This document shows positions 61,941-64,000 of a stretch of DNA of 64,000 bases, one piece after another. Position 1 is the first letter of the stretch. Each line of letters begins with the position of its first letter. The notes below the pieces were generated by a model that saw only the letters and a program-made list of their open reading frames with translations, had not been told where the DNA came from and made no database searches. The stretch comes from Pseudoscleropodium purum (taxonomy: Eukaryota; Streptophyta; Bryopsida; Hypnales; Brachytheciaceae): assembly GCA_963969395.1 (NCBI GenBank), contig OZ017797.1, forward strand, positions 23,684,001 through 23,748,000. The letters are read 5' to 3'. A program made the position numbers and the translations under genes.

Positions 61941-61988
<48 letters not shown>
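61941..61988. repeat. (AT)n microsatellite
   Basis: About 24 uninterrupted TA dinucleotides. Confidence 0.95.
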
Positions 61989-61989
<1 letters not shown>

Positions 61990-62114
61990 TTCTTCATTTT
62001 TTTTTTTTTTTCAAGGAATATTGTATGAGGATGTCAATGTCATCATTTAAAGATTATACACACTTTATTTATCTACATTCTATCACATGAAAAATTAATG
62101 AAAGTAATATATGT

Positions 62115-62145
62115 AATGCGTAGCAAAGCAAGCGCCAATAGCTAG
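62115..62145 (+). mobile_element. Candidate Helitron 3' terminus
   Basis: ATGCGTAGCAAAGCAAGCGC, then CAATAGCTAG followed by T, resembles plant Helitron 3' ends: a GC-rich short stem about 10 bp before terminal CTAG/CTAGT. It lies ~1 kb downstream of the helicase remnant in the right orientation. The 5' TC end was not located. Confidence 0.5.
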
Positions 62146-62149
62146 TATA

Positions 62150-62262
62150 TATCTTATAATCACAAATGGTTTCTATAGTATATACACCTATAACATAGGT
62201 ATGTAGTATTCTAGGCTCATGAGCTCATACTCTTATCCTCACATAATAGCAACTTTCCACAA
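62150..62262 (+). repeat. Dispersed repeat (partner at 12241-12480)
   Basis: TATACACCTATAACATAGG, GTAGTATTCTAGGCTCATG and CTCACATAATAGCAAC are shared with the earlier copy in the same order. Confidence 0.5.
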
Positions 62263-63323
62263 GAATGTAGTCAAAGCTATGATCTCCATACTTCACTAGC
62301 AATTTGACAAAACTAAAAACAAGACACTGAACACTTTTGGGAAATCATTAGATAGATGTACTTGCCATGTATTTTTACTAGAAGGCTTCTTTTCACAAAT
62401 TATTAAAAATTTGTGAAGCTTATGATGAAGGATACATATTTTCAATGAAAATGAAAAAAAGGATGAAAAAATCAAAGATTTTACTAGAAGATACTTTATA
62501 ATAAAGTGGTTGAAGGTGTGTAGGAACTTGAATATGGAACAACATAGAGAGTTAAGCCACTTATGTAATTGCATACCTAGAAGAATATTGGAATTAGGTC
62601 AATTTTAACTTTGGGCATTTAATTTGTATAAAGCTTGCATTAGAGGTGTCTTGTAATATTCATTTTTTTCCAAATAGAAAAAAACAACCAATAGGGTCAG
62701 ATTTGACACAAGAAATAATGATTTAATTGAAAAAATAATAATGAGTTAATGTCATAGTTTGATATGATTTAACAAATTTTTTCACATCTTCTACTGTCTT
62801 CAAAGTAGACAATAATTGGTAATCTTCACAATTCGTAATTGTAGGAAAGTTTCAAATGGCATTATTTTCTTTTACATCAATTCGGATGTCTTTTCCTTAT
62901 TTTGGTTGTTTAAGCATCCAAATTGGGATTTGTCTAGTGTGTAAGGACATAACTAATTCTAATAGGCATCGATATTGCATGAAATCTAATCGGCTAGTTG
63001 TTGTTAAGATCTAAAAAGTTAAGTTGGTGGTTGATGTTTGTCATTTGTTAAAGACTATTTAGAAGATTCCCTAGTTGTTTTTCACCCACTACCATAAAAG
63101 AGCATGCAAGTTCAATCCAAATTGGTTGTAATTTGATTTTTTTCTGGAATAGAAAGTTGATTATTAAATTTGTAAATGTATATTGTGTATCTGTAAATTT
63201 TTCTATATATAAATTTGATGAATTGAAAAATGATAATTTTTGAATTCAAATTTTTTTACTTTAGGGTTGTATTATTTCATTTGAAAATAAATTTATTAGC
63301 ATAAATTAATCCTATTTGACTAT
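62263..63323. other. AT-rich intergenic DNA
   Basis: No gene or organised repeat recognised. Confidence 0.35.
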
Positions 63324-64000
63324 TGTGAGTCCTGATTTTGTCACCCAAGACTCAAAATTTACTTTTTGGATTCCTTATATGCTTTGAGTGTAGTTTTAGG
63401 TATTAAAAGACCTAAAGAGTGTATTAAACTAGAATCAATGTTACACATGCCAATACGGCCTGTAGTCTAGCTTTTCAACTTTTTATAGAACTTTTTCGAT
63501 TTTCTATGACATTTCCTATGTTATTTATATATATTTTGAGTATTTAGTGTTAAAGTAGTCCAAAGTACACTAAAAGTTCCAAAAAGTACAAAGATACTTT
63601 AGTAAGTAGCCACAAATTAATAGAAAAGGACAAAAAGGCAAAATAAAAGTTAAAGTAAAAGTTCCAAAAAGAAAAAGATAAAAGATAAAAAAAAATCAGG
63701 AGAAAAAGAAAAAGACGAAACCCTAGGGTTTCGGAGGCACGTGAAGAACGACGCTCTGTCGCGAAGCGCTTCGCGACTTCCCTGATCACCCCCGGATTTT
63801 TGATTTATTCCCTCTTCTTCCTCTCATTTCTCTCTCTGGTGCTGATCATCGTTTCTCTTTCGCAACTTGTGCGTTAATATGCACATTGTAATTTTGTGTT
63901 GTAATAAGAATTTGGTGTATTTGTCATTGTGCTTTTCCATTCTGCTGGAGTACAGCTTGGGTGAATCTGCTGTAGTGTTGTGAAGTTAGAGAGTTTGTCG
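63324..64000 (+). mobile_element. Candidate retrotransposon LTR or gene 5' region, running off the window
   Basis: TGTGAGTCCTGATTTTGTCA at 63324 has the TG start expected of an LTR. A TATA-like TTTATATATATTTTG follows at ~63524, then a purine-rich leader. Two perfect palindromes follow: 18 bp at 63716-63733 (CGAAACCCTAGGGTTTCG) and 20 bp at 63758-63777 (GTCGCGAAGCGCTTCGCGAC). Then comes CT-rich sequence like a plant 5' UTR. The second LTR and internal domain would lie outside the window, so an ordinary gene promoter is an alternative. Confidence 0.35.

Overview
This is nuclear DNA from a land plant, probably one with a large genome. It is AT-rich, gene-poor and dense in decayed transposons. 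A gymnosperm or fern would fit, but the sequence does not settle the species. The only intact, recognisable host gene is an intronless DEAD-box RNA helicase of the plant mitochondrial RH9/RH53 (PMH) type at 52568-54763, minus strand. The acidic C-terminus of another protein occupies 2-289.

The centrepiece is a 16,069-bp hAT-superfamily transposon at 17850-33918. Its ends begin CAGGGTTGACG and end TGTCAACCTTG, and it is flanked by a perfect 8-bp target duplication, GTATGTTC (17842-17849 and 33919-33926). A diverged paralogue of the empty target lies just outside, at 16791-17035. The element carries four gene units arranged as two outward-facing pairs. On the left (minus strand) are a hAT transposase (18357-21704) and a CxxC / coiled-coil / RING-H2 protein (22783-26180). 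On the right (plus strand) are a CxxC / Gly-Ser-Tyr-rich protein (29667-30929) and a protein-kinase-like protein (31824-33333). Each unit has a GC-rich CGGAC-repeat module about 180-310 bp upstream of its start codon. A second copy of the left terminus sits inside, at 22293. All four units are disabled, mostly by in-frame stops with the frame otherwise kept. Two short non-autonomous relatives (2213-2484 and 3477-3831), each with its own perfect 8-bp duplication, lie upstream.

The remainder, left to right: 290-17840 is AT-rich intergenic DNA with small transposons, a ~125-bp tandem repeat and two weak ORF candidates. 33927-52000 holds three of the six full-length or partial copies of a ~0.8-1 kb family with TTAA/CCCCTAAAG termini, a CACTA-type miniature element, a 32-bp-arm perfect hairpin, a ~165-bp inverted repeat and low-complexity tracts. 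After the helicase come another copy of the TTAA family, a Tc1-type DD34E transposase with one nonsense codon, three ~180-bp tandem repeats, a degenerate Helitron helicase with a candidate 3' terminus, and at the right edge a candidate retrotransposon LTR or gene 5' region with two perfect palindromes.

Functional picture: most of the window is transposon layers nested in each other. The giant hAT element is the one unusual system. It pairs a transposase with three further proteins, including a kinase fold with its key catalytic residues, under what look like shared repeat-based promoters. This copy is dead, but its architecture suggests that active relatives may exist elsewhere in the genome.
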